Shown piece after piece: positions 26,325 to 35,846 of a stretch of 64,000 nucleotides of DNA (positions are counted from its first letter, which is position 1; each line of letters begins with the position of its first letter). The notes beneath the pieces are model-generated. The model did not search any database and had not been told where the DNA came from. It saw only the letters and a program-made list of their open reading frames with translations. The DNA comes from Flavobacterium sp. CG_23.5 (GTDB taxonomy: Bacteria; Bacteroidota; Bacteroidia; Flavobacteriales; Flavobacteriaceae): positions 1,309,501 to 1,373,500 of the forward strand of contig NZ_JAGGNA010000001.1 in the NCBI RefSeq assembly GCF_017875765.1. The letters run 5' to 3'. The translations under genes were made by a program, and so were the position numbers.

Positions 26325-27356
26325 TTGACTGATACAAACCGAAATATTTTTCTCTTTATCTTCCTAGCCATCGGAGTAGTTTTCTTGTTTCTGGTCAACA
26401 TCAGTTTAGGATCAGTTTCTATACCTATAAAAGAAGTTTTTAATAGTTTAACCGGAGGAAATTCCAGTAAAGAAGCATGGGAATATATCATAATCAATTA
26501 TCGTGTACCTAAAGCTGTTGCTGCAATTCTGGTTGGAATGGGCTTATCCATTAGTGGGTTGCTGATGCAAACCTTATTTCGAAATCCGCTTGCAGGGCCT
26601 TATGTTCTAGGTTTAAGTTCAGGAGCTAGTTTAGGTGTGGCTATGGTTATTTTAGGCGCCGCTTTTTTACCTGAATTTATAGCGACGATATTATTATCCT
26701 CTTATGGAATCGTTTTAGCTTCAAGTTTGGGTAGTTTTTTAGTTTTATTGGCAGTTTTGGCGGTTTCACATCGGCTGCGAGACACTATGGCCATCTTGAT
26801 TGTAGGATTAATGTTTGGCAGTTTGACCAGCGCTATTGTTGGAACCCTAACCTATTTCAGTACCGCTGAACAATTACAAAAATTCACTTTTTGGTCCTTG
26901 GGTAACCTCGGCAATTTGTCTTGGACATCAATTCTAATTTTATCCATATGCGTGGCTGTAGGTCTATTATTAAGTCTTTTAAGCATTAAGCCTTTGAATG
27001 CTTTGCTTTTGGGTGAAAACTACGCCCGAAGTTTGGGTTTGAACTATGCAAAAACAAGACTTATCATCATTTTTGCCACCAGTATTTTGGCCGGAAGTAT
27101 TACCGCATACGCCGGACCTATTGCTTTTATTGGATTGGCCGTGCCACATATCGCCAAATTAGTTTTCCAAACCAGCAACCATACTGTTTTGTTTTGGAGC
27201 ACACTGCTTTTCGGGGCTATTATCATGTTGATTTGCGACAGTATTTCTCAACTTCCCGGCAGTGATATTACTTTGCCAATCAATGCTGTGACTTCGATTT
27301 TTGGGGCGCCAATTGTAATTTGGTTATTAATTAGGAAACGTAAAATGATGAACTAA
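26325..27356 (+). CDS. btuC: FecCD-family ABC permease, BtuC-like
   Basis: A 343-residue inner membrane permease with about ten helices. The conserved FecCD segments are VPKAVAAILVGMGLSISGLL, then MQTLFRNPLAGPYVLGLSSG, and AGPIAFIGLAVPHIAK for coupling to the ATPase. Only a TTG start is available at the right place (26325, one nt after the preceding stop), which suggests translational coupling. It pairs with the BtuF- and BtuD-like products to take up cobalamin. Confidence 0.83.
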   Translation: MTDTNRNIFLFIFLAIGVVFLFLVNISLGSVSIPIKEVFNSLTGGNSSKEAWEYIIINYRVPKAVAAILVGMGLSISGLLMQTLFRNPLAGPYVLGLSSGASLGVAMVILGAAFLPEFIATILLSSYGIVLASSLGSFLVLLAVLAVSHRLRDTMAILIVGLMFGSLTSAIVGTLTYFSTAEQLQKFTFWSLGNLGNLSWTSILILSICVAVGLLLSLLSIKPLNALLLGENYARSLGLNYAKTRLIIIFATSILAGSITAYAGPIAFIGLAVPHIAKLVFQTSNHTVLFWSTLLFGAIIMLICDSISQLPGSDITLPINAVTSIFGAPIVIWLLIRKRKMMN

Positions 27357-28138
27357 TGGAAAACAAAATCATCTTACAAGCTTCAGAAATCAGCATTGGA
27401 TATTCTCATAAAAAAGAAAAATCAATTGTTGCTTCAGATATTAATTTGTCTTTAGAAAAAGGGAAACTTATTGCCTTAATTGGTGCAAACGGTATTGGAA
27501 AATCTACGCTTTTACGAACGATAACCGGAATTCAAAAAACAATTTCCGGAATTATTTTGCTCAACGGCCAAAACATTCACGAAATAGACGCCTTGACCTT
27601 GGCACAAAATCTAAGTGTGGTCCTAACCGAAAAATTGCCTCCCAGTAACTTGACCGTTTTTGAACTAATTGCTTTAGGAAGACAGCCTTATACCAATTGG
27701 ATTGGAAAATTAACTGATACGGATATTGTAAAAGTGAACGAAGCGATGGAACTGACACAAATCAGCCATTTAGCCGCTAAAAAACATTATGAAATCAGTG
27801 ATGGGCAATTACAAAAAGTATTGATTGCACGTGCTTTGGCACAAGATACACCGCTAATAATTTTAGATGAACCTACAACTCATCTCGATTTATTACACAA
27901 GGTAAGCCTTTTTAAACTACTTAAAAAACTCACGCACGAAACTGGAAAATGCATTTTATTTTCTACTCATGACATCGATATGGCTATACAGTTGAGCGAT
28001 GAAATGATTATTATGACGCCTGAAACAGTAATTCAAGACGAGCCTTGTAATTTTATCGCAAAAGGAAGTTTTAATACCTTATTCAAAGATGAACATATTG
28101 TTTTTGACGCCGATAAAGGAAAATTTATGATTATTTAA
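27356..28138 (+). CDS. btuD: ABC transporter ATP-binding protein, BtuD/FepC-like
   Basis: A 260-residue ATPase subunit. Walker A is GANGIGKST (about residues 43-51), the signature is ISDGQLQKV with D replacing G in the usual SGGQ, Walker B is LIILDEPT, and the switch His is in FSTHD. Its ATG overlaps the permease stop codon by one base. The DGQ variant of the signature is seen in some FecCD-associated ATPases and should not prevent activity. Together the three genes make a complete type II importer. Confidence 0.83.
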   Translation: MENKIILQASEISIGYSHKKEKSIVASDINLSLEKGKLIALIGANGIGKSTLLRTITGIQKTISGIILLNGQNIHEIDALTLAQNLSVVLTEKLPPSNLTVFELIALGRQPYTNWIGKLTDTDIVKVNEAMELTQISHLAAKKHYEISDGQLQKVLIARALAQDTPLIILDEPTTHLDLLHKVSLFKLLKKLTHETGKCILFSTHDIDMAIQLSDEMIIMTPETVIQDEPCNFIAKGSFNTLFKDEHIVFDADKGKFMII

Positions 28139-28394
28139 TATTACCGCCATTTTATTCCAAAGTCAATTTGTGATAAAAAATACTTTTCTTCATAGAAATG
28201 CCGCTTATCCATTTTACCATAAATATACAGCTTTTTGTAACGCAGACAAAAGTACCTTTTTTGTTAATTTTTAAATAATTAAACGCTACTAATCAGATAG
28301 TTATAATATTTATTGTATTTTTGTTGTTCGTTTTAATCTCCCCAAATCTTAACTTATCTACATCATTAAAAATAACCTTTTAAAATTTTTAATC

Positions 28395-29306
28395 ATGGAA
28401 AATTTGTTTACAATGCCAAAAAAAATTATCGTTTTGGGGTCATTATTTTTGCTTTTTTCCTGCGCTCAAGATGAGTTGCTGAACGATGACTCACTGAAAG
28501 CCACACCCCGAACTTTTATCGAAAAATGGAGCTCGGACAAACTCAATGTATTCAAAGGACCTAAAGTTGCTGTTGGAAATGACAGTGTGCGTTCCTGGAT
28601 TAGCGTGAGAAAAGATACAGGATTGCCAAATGAAATCGGTATCGAAATGTCTCCCGGAGCTTTAACTGGACTTCCGGATTATGCTCCGGGTGTAGAGGGT
28701 CCAACCATTGTTCTTCCATTGCATATTAAAGCAAAGCAATTAACCCCTTTTAAACACATAGTGCTTAATTGGCAAAACCACGGCCATGGTGGAGGCCCAA
28801 CAAATACTGAATTCAATTCTCCACATTTCGATTTTCATTTCTATACAATTTCTAATGAAGAGCGCTTAGCGATTCCAGATTGGTGTTCCTGTCCGGCTGA
28901 TGCCGCATTTAACATCTATCCACCCACCACAACGAGTACTACAAATAGCCCTGTTACCATTACTACTGGTGGTTATATGCCTTTGGGATATGCTACTCCA
29001 CCTGGTCAAGGTGCGGTTTATGGACAAATGGGAAAACATTGGCTACCTATTCCATTTAACTATTTACCTTTCACTAAAGTTATGGTTTATGGCACCTATG
29101 ATGGGAAAATCGTTTTTGTTGAGCCAATGGTTACCCGGGAATATTTATCCGCAAATCCAGATTTTAGCGCGGCTTATTCGCAACCAAAACTTTTTGAAAA
29201 AGCGGGAAATTATCCATCAAGATATAATATTTATCGAGATTCTAAGACTGGAAATATTAAAATAACTTTAAGCGATTTTTTAGCCAGAGCAGCTACCCCC
29301 TATTAA
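28395..29306 (+). CDS. Lipoprotein of unknown function (DUF5602/TTHB210-like)
   Basis: A 303-residue lipoprotein (lipobox LLFSC, Cys about 25). The middle region has HHxH-like metal-binding potential: NWQNHGHGGGP then SPHFDFHFYTIS (about 130-155), and HWLPI near 218. These features resemble the DUF5602 / TTHB210-like family, for which I know no firm biochemical role. It could also start at the second ATG at 28413, whose signal peptide is more conventional. It is monocistronic with its own terminator. Confidence 0.6.
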   Translation: MENLFTMPKKIIVLGSLFLLFSCAQDELLNDDSLKATPRTFIEKWSSDKLNVFKGPKVAVGNDSVRSWISVRKDTGLPNEIGIEMSPGALTGLPDYAPGVEGPTIVLPLHIKAKQLTPFKHIVLNWQNHGHGGGPTNTEFNSPHFDFHFYTISNEERLAIPDWCSCPADAAFNIYPPTTTSTTNSPVTITTGGYMPLGYATPPGQGAVYGQMGKHWLPIPFNYLPFTKVMVYGTYDGKIVFVEPMVTREYLSANPDFSAAYSQPKLFEKAGNYPSRYNIYRDSKTGNIKITLSDFLARAATPY

Positions 29307-29310
29307 TTTT

Positions 29311-29350
29311 AAATGAGGAAGTTGAATAGACTTCCTCATTTATTTTTTTT
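29311..29350 (+). terminator. Terminator after the DUF5602-like gene
   Basis: AAATGAGGAAG and CTTCCTCATTT form a perfect 11-bp stem around a 9-nt loop, followed by a T8 run. Confidence 0.85.
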
Positions 29351-29395
29351 AATAATTTCTAATCCAATTATTGCATTTAACATAAAATCGGTTCA

Positions 29396-31003
29396 TCAAT
29401 TTCCTTTCAATAAATTAATGCTAACCGTCGCCAAATCTGAATCGGGAAATCTTTTAAAATAATTGGAATCCGGAAATAGTCCTGCTTCAGCAGCTATTTT
29501 ATGCAGAACAGGAATTTCGACTATGTATTGATCCGAAAAACCATGTGTCGCATCATAAGCAGTAGCGGCCGTTTTCCCGAGATTAGCAGCTGTCAAATTA
29601 GGAGCTATGGTATGCAATTCGATCATCAACAAACCAAATTTTCGAACATATGGAGACCATTTATTAAGATGTTCCAATAGATTATCTTCTACTAAATTAT
29701 TATTAATTCGGGCTCCTCTATGTGCAAAAGCTCCCGTAGATTGGCTTATTCGATCTTTATTACTATCATTTGGCATTTCCCAAATTCGGTTATGATCTAG
29801 AAAGGTTCTCACATTCAGTAAATCTTTCAAATCGATAGCATAATTTTCCATCAAATCATTAGACAATACATCCGGACGACCAATATCCCCCCAAATTACT
29901 TTGGCCCAAATATCCGCTTTGATTAAATTCGCACGAGTTACCTTGAGAGCCGCCTCATTATAATCGGCGCCAACGAGAAATAACGGATAATCATCAAGCA
30001 TTTTTCCACGCAAAGTTTGCCTGTCGATAACCTCAAAAATATGTTGCAGGAAAGCGCCATTTCCACAACCCATGTCCAGAATTCCTTTGGGTTGTTCCTC
30101 TATTGGCAAATTGAATAATTTAATGATAATTTCATCCACTACTTTAAAATACGTGTCGTGCGCACCGCCACTTCCCCACACATTCATTTCTCTGTCCACA
30201 TGAATTTCGTCCTCTCCTTCGGCAACATTTCGCAATACATTTGGATTACCAAAAAGTAACTCGTCCATTTTACTAAAAGTAGGTAAATACGAAACAGTAA
30301 CTCCATAAGCTGTGGCTCTTTTGGCAAAAAACAGACCTGTTTCCGTAAACTGATAATTTCCATTCTTTTGGGTAAACCAACCTAAATGGGCAAAGAAATC
30401 GAGTATGATTTTGAAATTTTCGGGGGATTTATGAAATTCCTCGGGACGGAAGGAAATCTCCATAAAATATTTATGAAACATGCCACTCATGCCAAGGCGA
30501 ACTAATGTAGGCCCTACTAAACATCCTTCAATATGCGTTAAAATCTGATGTTGAATGGTATTTGTCTGAGGATCATTCAAGAATGAAATCCCATAATTAT
30601 TTTTATATTTTTCGAAAATAACTCTCAAACGTTCAAAAGGCGCCTCTTCGAATAATCGAGGATGAAATCGCATCGAGAAATGCAATAAATCAACCACATC
30701 TTCGTACAAATGAAACATAGAAAAAGCAGTTTCACTTTTATCATTAATCGAAAATCTAATCTCGTCTACAGCGTTATTGACATGATAATTCAGGAATCCT
30801 TGGGAACATAAAACACGCAACCCTACATTTAGATAGCCTTCATTTGCGTTGAAATGACCAGTGAGATCGGCAAGAGTGGCTTCTTTTTTATCAAAAATAT
30901 AAGATAGCACTCCACTTTTATGTAAAGCAAAGGCAACTGGCGCCGTAACCAAGCCATCTAAATGTTTAAAAATGGTATTTCTAAGAATAACTTTATCAAT
31001 CAT
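29396..31003 (-). CDS. Large class I SAM-dependent methyltransferase
   Basis: A 535-residue protein. SAM-binding motif I is ILDMGCGNGAF (about residues 306-316), with the acidic end of the next strand at LFLVGADYNEAAL. Two winged-helix-like segments precede it (residues 10-80 and about 195-240), like the dimerisation domains of O-methyltransferases or polyketide-tailoring enzymes. The substrate is not evident. The nearest description I can give is an AprA/polyketide-type methyltransferase. It is isolated from other biosynthetic genes. Confidence 0.75.
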   Translation of the reverse strand: MIDKVILRNTIFKHLDGLVTAPVAFALHKSGVLSYIFDKKEATLADLTGHFNANEGYLNVGLRVLCSQGFLNYHVNNAVDEIRFSINDKSETAFSMFHLYEDVVDLLHFSMRFHPRLFEEAPFERLRVIFEKYKNNYGISFLNDPQTNTIQHQILTHIEGCLVGPTLVRLGMSGMFHKYFMEISFRPEEFHKSPENFKIILDFFAHLGWFTQKNGNYQFTETGLFFAKRATAYGVTVSYLPTFSKMDELLFGNPNVLRNVAEGEDEIHVDREMNVWGSGGAHDTYFKVVDEIIIKLFNLPIEEQPKGILDMGCGNGAFLQHIFEVIDRQTLRGKMLDDYPLFLVGADYNEAALKVTRANLIKADIWAKVIWGDIGRPDVLSNDLMENYAIDLKDLLNVRTFLDHNRIWEMPNDSNKDRISQSTGAFAHRGARINNNLVEDNLLEHLNKWSPYVRKFGLLMIELHTIAPNLTAANLGKTAATAYDATHGFSDQYIVEIPVLHKIAAEAGLFPDSNYFKRFPDSDLATVSINLLKGN

Positions 31004-31114
31004 AAAAGTAAATTTAAAGGCAGAAAAAACACTGCCAAATCAGGGAATGTCTTACTCAAATATATAAAATTTACTTCAAAAAAATCTTCCTACTTGCAAT
31101 TTAAAATATTCAAC

Positions 31115-31570
31115 TTACACTTTACAAGCTATTTGCCTTTTTGCTTCGCCAATGACAAACGCGACAGAATTAGCGATGTTAAAACTTCTAATGAGTGGTG
31201 ACATGGGAATGGTTAAATGATTCGGAAACTGATTTAAAACTTCCTCACTCAAGCCCTTACTTTCTTTCCCAAAAACCAACCAATCTCCATCTTCAAAATC
31301 ATTCTCCAAATAGGATTTTGAAGCGTGGGAACTCATCAGAAAAACTCGAGATAAATCAGGAATCTCTGCTTTCCAATCGGCTACATTTTGATATTCCGTT
31401 ATATCGAGGTATACCCAATAATCCAACCCGGAACGCTTCAAATTTTTATCATTGATAACAAATCCAAAAGGATGAATCAAGTGCAAACGACTTTCCGTAC
31501 CTACACATAATCGACCTATGTTTCCGGTGTTATTTGGTATTTCGGGTTCTACTAAAACGATGTTTAACAT
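31115..31570 (-). CDS. trmL: tRNA (cytidine/uridine-34-2'-O)-methyltransferase TrmL
   Basis: A 151-residue minimal SPOUT methyltransferase that modifies the wobble base of tRNA-Leu isoacceptors. The three SPOUT motifs are readable: LVEPEIPNNTGNIGR (about 6-20), VFGKESKGLSEE (about 98-109), and IPMSPLIRSFNIANSVAF (about 120-137), which forms the trefoil knot. Length is standard for TrmL. An AT-rich GATT-repeat spacer separates it from rluE upstream. Confidence 0.9.
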   Translation of the reverse strand: MLNIVLVEPEIPNNTGNIGRLCVGTESRLHLIHPFGFVINDKNLKRSGLDYWVYLDITEYQNVADWKAEIPDLSRVFLMSSHASKSYLENDFEDGDWLVFGKESKGLSEEVLNQFPNHLTIPMSPLIRSFNIANSVAFVIGEAKRQIACKV

Positions 31571-31668
31571 TTTTAAAAGATTTTTGATTGCTGATTTACG
31601 ATTGCTGATTTTTGATTGACGCCGTTGATTAAATAGTTGATTTTGCCATTGAAATTGAAATTGATTTT
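31571..31668. repeat. GATT-rich low-complexity spacer
   Basis: Contains a tandem 14-mer (GATTGCTGATTTAC then GATTGCTGATTTTT, 31586-31613) and further GATTT-type words up to 31668. It is similar in character to the repeats inside the btuB riboswitch. Confidence 0.5.
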
Positions 31669-32235
31669 TTATTGAAAATCTTCCACTTCAATTACTTCTC
31701 CGGCCTGCAAATCATTGAGATGGACATTCCCTATTCGGACGCGAACCAATCTCAAAGTAGGAAAACCTACAGCAGCCGACATTTTTCGTACTTGTCGAAA
31801 CTTGCCTTCATTGACCGTAATCGAAGCCCAGGAAGTTGGACCATGACGTTCATCCCTGATTTTTTTTCCTCTGGCTCCAAAGGCAGGAATTTCATGTATT
31901 AAAGATGCTTTGCAGGGTTTGGTAATATACTTGGTTCCATTAAAACCAATTTCCACGCCATTTTGCATTTCGTCAATAGCTTGTTGATTGATAATCCCAT
32001 CGACTTGCACGTAATATTCTTTGTCAACTTTTTTGCTTCTAATGATTTCACTCATCATACCATCCGTGGTCAACAACAACAATCCTTCTGAATCTTCGTC
32101 GAGACGACCTATTGCCATCGTTCCTTTTGGAAAATCATACAATTCACCCAACAGTTTTTTTTTGCGTTTCAGCTCATAAATAAACTGACTTAAATAACCG
32201 TAAGGCTTATGAATAATGAAATGATGCTGTTTCAT
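31669..32235 (-). CDS. rluE: 23S rRNA pseudouridine synthase, RsuA/RluE family
   Basis: A 188-residue pseudouridine synthase of the RsuA/RluB/E/F group without an N-terminal S4 domain, which points to RluE (position 2457 of 23S rRNA in E. coli numbering). The catalytic Asp lies in GRLDEDSEGLLLLT (about 42-55). FIIHKPYGYLSQ opens the fold, and EGKFRQVRKM with LRLVRVRIG closes it. Confidence 0.88.
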   Translation of the reverse strand: MKQHHFIIHKPYGYLSQFIYELKRKKKLLGELYDFPKGTMAIGRLDEDSEGLLLLTTDGMMSEIIRSKKVDKEYYVQVDGIINQQAIDEMQNGVEIGFNGTKYITKPCKASLIHEIPAFGARGKKIRDERHGPTSWASITVNEGKFRQVRKMSAAVGFPTLRLVRVRIGNVHLNDLQAGEVIEVEDFQ

Positions 32236-32341
32236 ATTGTCATTTTAAAAATAATAATTGGTTACAAATTTACCATTTCCTTTTTGTATTCGTATAAAAA
32301 ATTACCCCACTACAATACAGAACTACAACTAAACAAAAAAA

Positions 32342-33574
32342 TTATTCCTTACGTAACATCTGATTTACTTCTTTAAAATCACCATCCACTTTTTCGATCT
32401 GCAGACCTAAAATATGAGCAATCAAAGGATATACACTCACGTTTTGGAAAGTACCGATCTTTTTTCCAATTCTAAAGTTAGGTCCTTTTGCAAAAAAAAT
32501 AGCGTGCATATCTTTGTTGTTATTATCATATCCATGGGTTCCTCCTTTTATTATTTGGCTCATATTGGTGACCAAACTATAGTTCTTTTTAGCTTCCACA
32601 ACGAAATCTAAAACCCTAGGATTACTTCCATAATGCAACCTTCTAGGTAAATCCTTAGCGGCCCAAAATTTAATATGAGGTACTTTTGTCAATGCTTGAG
32701 CAATAGAATCTTTATATCCCGCTTTGGCTTCAAGACTCATAATTGGATTGATCACCTGCTGATAGCCAACCCAATTGGGTTTTAAATAATCTAAAATAGC
32801 CACTTTTTTAGTATCATTTATGTCAGCCATCCCATGATCTGAAACGACGATTAAATTAATTTTCTTACCAATAGGTAATGCATCCAACTTATTAGTCAAA
32901 ACCCCAATAACAGAATCCATCTTGGTTACCATTTTTTTATTTTCTAAAGACAAGGGACCAAAATTATGTCCCGTATGATCTGGCTCATCAAAATAAAGCA
33001 TAATCAAGTGAGGTCTCTCATTCTCCGGAAGATTTAGCCAGTCTATCACCGTGTCAATTCGCACAGCATAAGGAACTTTGTCGTCATATTTTTTATAGAT
33101 ACTGGGGCTTTTCTTCCCTGTATCAGAACCGGGCCAGTAAAAAGAAGCCGTTTTTACTCCTTGCTGTTCAGCAACATTCCAGATGGGATTGCCACCGTAA
33201 AACTGAGGGTCGGTTTTGGCATCACTGGACAAGGAAAATATTTTTTCCAGCTGTGGATCATAAAAACTATTATTTATTATACCATGATGATCCGGATATA
33301 AACCCGTCACTATAGCGTAATGATTGGGAAAAGTTTTAGTGGGGTACGAAGGCTTCATCGATTTGGCTTGTACACCAGCCTGAGCAATATTCGTTAACTT
33401 AGGCAAATTAAAATGTTTAACGAAATCCCATCTAAAACCATCTAGAGAAACCATGACCACATACGGTTTTGTAGAACTTTGCGCTGTAGCCATTCCAAAA
33501 TAACCCAACATAAAACATAAACAAATGTTTTTGATAAATGATTTATTAGTCTTAATGTGTAGTTTCTTTTTCAT
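32342..33574 (-). CDS. Exported NPP-type phosphodiesterase / alkaline phosphatase superfamily
   Basis: A 410-residue periplasmic enzyme (signal region NICLCFMLGYFGMATAQ) of the nucleotide pyrophosphatase/phosphodiesterase family. The metal and nucleophile set is complete: VSLDGFRWD, the catalytic Thr in YPTKTFPNH, YFDEPDHTGHNFGP, VVSDHGM, and GTHGYDNNNKDMHAIF. It should hydrolyse nucleotide or phosphodiester substrates for phosphate or nucleoside salvage. A -7 element (TATATTTG on the minus strand, 33595-33602) lies 21 nt before the start. Confidence 0.9.
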   Translation of the reverse strand: MKKKLHIKTNKSFIKNICLCFMLGYFGMATAQSSTKPYVVMVSLDGFRWDFVKHFNLPKLTNIAQAGVQAKSMKPSYPTKTFPNHYAIVTGLYPDHHGIINNSFYDPQLEKIFSLSSDAKTDPQFYGGNPIWNVAEQQGVKTASFYWPGSDTGKKSPSIYKKYDDKVPYAVRIDTVIDWLNLPENERPHLIMLYFDEPDHTGHNFGPLSLENKKMVTKMDSVIGVLTNKLDALPIGKKINLIVVSDHGMADINDTKKVAILDYLKPNWVGYQQVINPIMSLEAKAGYKDSIAQALTKVPHIKFWAAKDLPRRLHYGSNPRVLDFVVEAKKNYSLVTNMSQIIKGGTHGYDNNNKDMHAIFFAKGPNFRIGKKIGTFQNVSVYPLIAHILGLQIEKVDGDFKEVNQMLRKE

Positions 33575-33916
33575 TTCATAAATTTAAATCGCAACAAATA
33601 TATCGTTAACTTTCAACTCTGGGGTTAATATACTGTCAATGATTTAGACCCTAATCTTATCTTTAGTCTTTATATAGTCCCAATCCTTTCTTAAAGAATC
33701 TAAGATTATAATTTTAAGCGACTCAAAAAAAATCTTCTCCCGAAAAAAAGCTCTGAATTGTTCCTTGTATTGTTTCTTTATTTTGATTTGATATAAAGTA
33801 CAGCAACATGACATTGATGTACACAAACCAAAAGCTATGTTAAATGATTGCATTAGCCCATTTAAAAGGCGTAATATTATAAACAATTACTAAGGTAATA
33901 ACTAAAATTAAATATC
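33575..33916. other. Divergent intergenic region, no convincing gene
   Basis: It separates the divergent phosphodiesterase and the acidic protein gene. A minus-strand open frame at 33644-33886 lacks a ribosome site and family signature, so I do not call it. The -7 box of the phosphodiesterase gene lies at 33595-33602. Confidence 0.5.
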
Positions 33917-34294
33917 ATGGAAAGCAAAGATTTAGGTTCAAAAAAGACCAATAATAAGCAAAATATAAATGAAGGATTTAGCAGCGAAAACTTGCCTGAA
34001 GACTATAATCCATCCACATCAAATCTTAAAGAAGAAGTAGAAATAGATGCCAATGGCAACGAAAAAATTGTTCAAAGAGCGCGTAATGTTGATGGGACAA
34101 TTGCTTCTATCCCTGAACCCGAGGAACGAACATGGAATGAAAACGAAAGTTTGAGTCGGGGTGTTTCCACAGAAAAAGAAGTAATGCGAACTGTTGAAAA
34201 TGAAGACCACAACTCTGATATTACAGCAAATAGATATCCCAACGAACATCCTGACAATAAAGAGGATAGAGGAAATATAAAGCTGGATGAATAA
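33917..34294 (+). CDS. Acidic, probably disordered hypothetical protein
   Basis: A 125-residue hydrophilic protein with no signal peptide, no Cys and few aromatic residues. It is rich in Glu, Asn, Asp and Ser, with short polar blocks such as LPEDYNPSTSNLKEEVEIDA and ANRYPNEHPDNKEDRG. That composition suggests intrinsic disorder, as in small stress or desiccation proteins, but I do not recognise a named family. It has a clean ATG with a TAAAATTAAATATC leader and its own terminator, so it is a genuine single-gene unit. Confidence 0.6.
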   Translation: MESKDLGSKKTNNKQNINEGFSSENLPEDYNPSTSNLKEEVEIDANGNEKIVQRARNVDGTIASIPEPEERTWNENESLSRGVSTEKEVMRTVENEDHNSDITANRYPNEHPDNKEDRGNIKLDE

Positions 34295-34313
34295 CCGTTT
34301 GTTTTGTTTTTTG

Positions 34314-34354
34314 AAAAGCCAATAGGAATGTAATTTCTTATTGGCTTTTTTTTT
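34314..34354 (+). terminator. Terminator after the acidic protein gene
   Basis: AAAAGCCAATA pairs with TATTGGCTTTT around a 13-nt loop, followed by a T9 run. Confidence 0.8.
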
Positions 34355-34469
34355 GTAAAGTTGATAATTAAGACTGATTTTGGCAAATAAAAAAATATTT
34401 AAAACATATCTTTTAAATCCTAAAATTGATATTATTCCTTACTTTTACTTTTTTAACAAAAATATTTCT

Positions 34470-35840
34470 ATGTCTAATATGCTTCCTTTTTTATTGATTT
34501 TTATCGTTGCTCTCGCCATTGGCGTTTTCATAGGAAAACTCATTTTCTCTGCCCGATTCCAGTCGGAAAAAATTAGTCTGGAAGAGAAATTAATCGCTTT
34601 AAATTCCCAGTTTAATCAACAAAAAGAACAAATCTTTACTGACAAATTCAGTTTTGAAAAACAATTGGAAACAACTAATTCTGATAAAGAAATCATTCGT
34701 AACGAGAAAGACAGTCTGGCGATTCAGCTTTCGAAAAAAGAAGTGGATTTTGAGAATCTTTGGGAACGCAACAAAGAGCAAAAAGAAGAAGTAGAAAAAC
34801 TACAGGAAAAGTTTACTAAGGAATTTGAGAATTTAGCCAATAAAATATTAGAGGAAAAATCAAATAAATTTACCGAACAGAACAAAGAAAATATGAAAAA
34901 TATCTTGACTCCTTTGCAAGATAAAATTCATTTATTCGAAAAGAAAGTCGAAGACACGCACAAAGAAAGTATTGATTATCATGCGGCTTTACGCCAACAA
35001 ATCCTTGGTTTGAGAGAAATGAATATCCAAATGAGCAAGGAAACCATCAACCTGACCAAAGCTTTGAAAGGCGACAGCAAAATGCAGGGGAATTGGGGCG
35101 AATTAGTTTTGGAACGTGTTTTAGAAAAATCAGGTTTGGAGAAAGGACGCGAATACGAAGTGCAAGTCAGTCATACTGCGGAAGATGGAAACCGTGTTTT
35201 CCCCGATGTCGTAATTAATTTGCCTGACGGTAAAAAAATGATTGTCGATTCGAAAGTATCGCTTACCGCTTATGAAAAATACATCAACGAAGAAGATGAC
35301 AATTTAAAAATTAGTTTCTTAAAAGAACACGTAAACTCCATCAAACGCCACGTGGACCAATTAGGTAACAAAAACTATCACGATTTATATCAAATAGAAA
35401 GTCCTGATTTCGTGCTGCTGTTTATCCCAATCGAACCGGCATTTGCGATGGCGCTAAACGAAGACACTAGTTTATACAACAAAGCATTCGAGAAAAATAT
35501 CGTAATTGTCACACCTGCTACTTTGCTGGCCACTTTACGCACAATTGACAGTATGTGGACCAACCAAAAACAACAGGAAAACGCATTGGAAATTGCAAGA
35601 CAAGCAGGAGCTTTGTATGATAAATTCGAAGGTTTTGTGGCTGATTTAATCAAAATTGGTAAAAAAATTGACGAAAGTAAAATAGAATACAGTGGCGCCA
35701 TGAATAAATTAGTGGAAGGAAAAGGTAACCTGATTGTAAGCGTGGAGAAATTGAAAAAAATGGGAGCCAAAGCCAAAAAAGCACTTCCCGAGAGCATATT
35801 AATTAGAGCTGAAAAAGACGAAAACCAATTATTAAATTAA
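34470..35840 (+). CDS. rmuC: DNA recombination protein RmuC
   Basis: A 456-residue RmuC. It has an N-terminal membrane anchor (LPFLLIFIVALAIGVFIGKL), a long coiled coil (about 30-150) and the RmuC nuclease-like domain (MQGNWGELVLERVLEKSGL, VFPDVVINLPDGKKMIVDSK, FVLLFIPIEPAFAMAL). In E. coli it limits inversion at short inverted repeats. The ATG at 34470 puts the membrane helix at the N-terminus. The frame can extend to a TTG at 34380, but that leader is poor. Two small genes follow at 6-nt spacings in one operon. Confidence 0.9.
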   Translation: MSNMLPFLLIFIVALAIGVFIGKLIFSARFQSEKISLEEKLIALNSQFNQQKEQIFTDKFSFEKQLETTNSDKEIIRNEKDSLAIQLSKKEVDFENLWERNKEQKEEVEKLQEKFTKEFENLANKILEEKSNKFTEQNKENMKNILTPLQDKIHLFEKKVEDTHKESIDYHAALRQQILGLREMNIQMSKETINLTKALKGDSKMQGNWGELVLERVLEKSGLEKGREYEVQVSHTAEDGNRVFPDVVINLPDGKKMIVDSKVSLTAYEKYINEEDDNLKISFLKEHVNSIKRHVDQLGNKNYHDLYQIESPDFVLLFIPIEPAFAMALNEDTSLYNKAFEKNIVIVTPATLLATLRTIDSMWTNQKQQENALEIARQAGALYDKFEGFVADLIKIGKKIDESKIEYSGAMNKLVEGKGNLIVSVEKLKKMGAKAKKALPESILIRAEKDENQLLN

Positions 35841-35846
35841 ACAAAA

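Noticed and set aside
22700..28138. Iron-siderophore uptake locus
   Set aside because: The receptor is under a clear cobalamin riboswitch. FecCD-type permeases serve both ligands, so B12 is the better reading.
33644..33886. 80-codon minus-strand ORF between the phosphodiesterase and acidic protein genes
   Set aside because: No ribosome site, unusual Cys-run composition, no family match. AT-rich chance frame.
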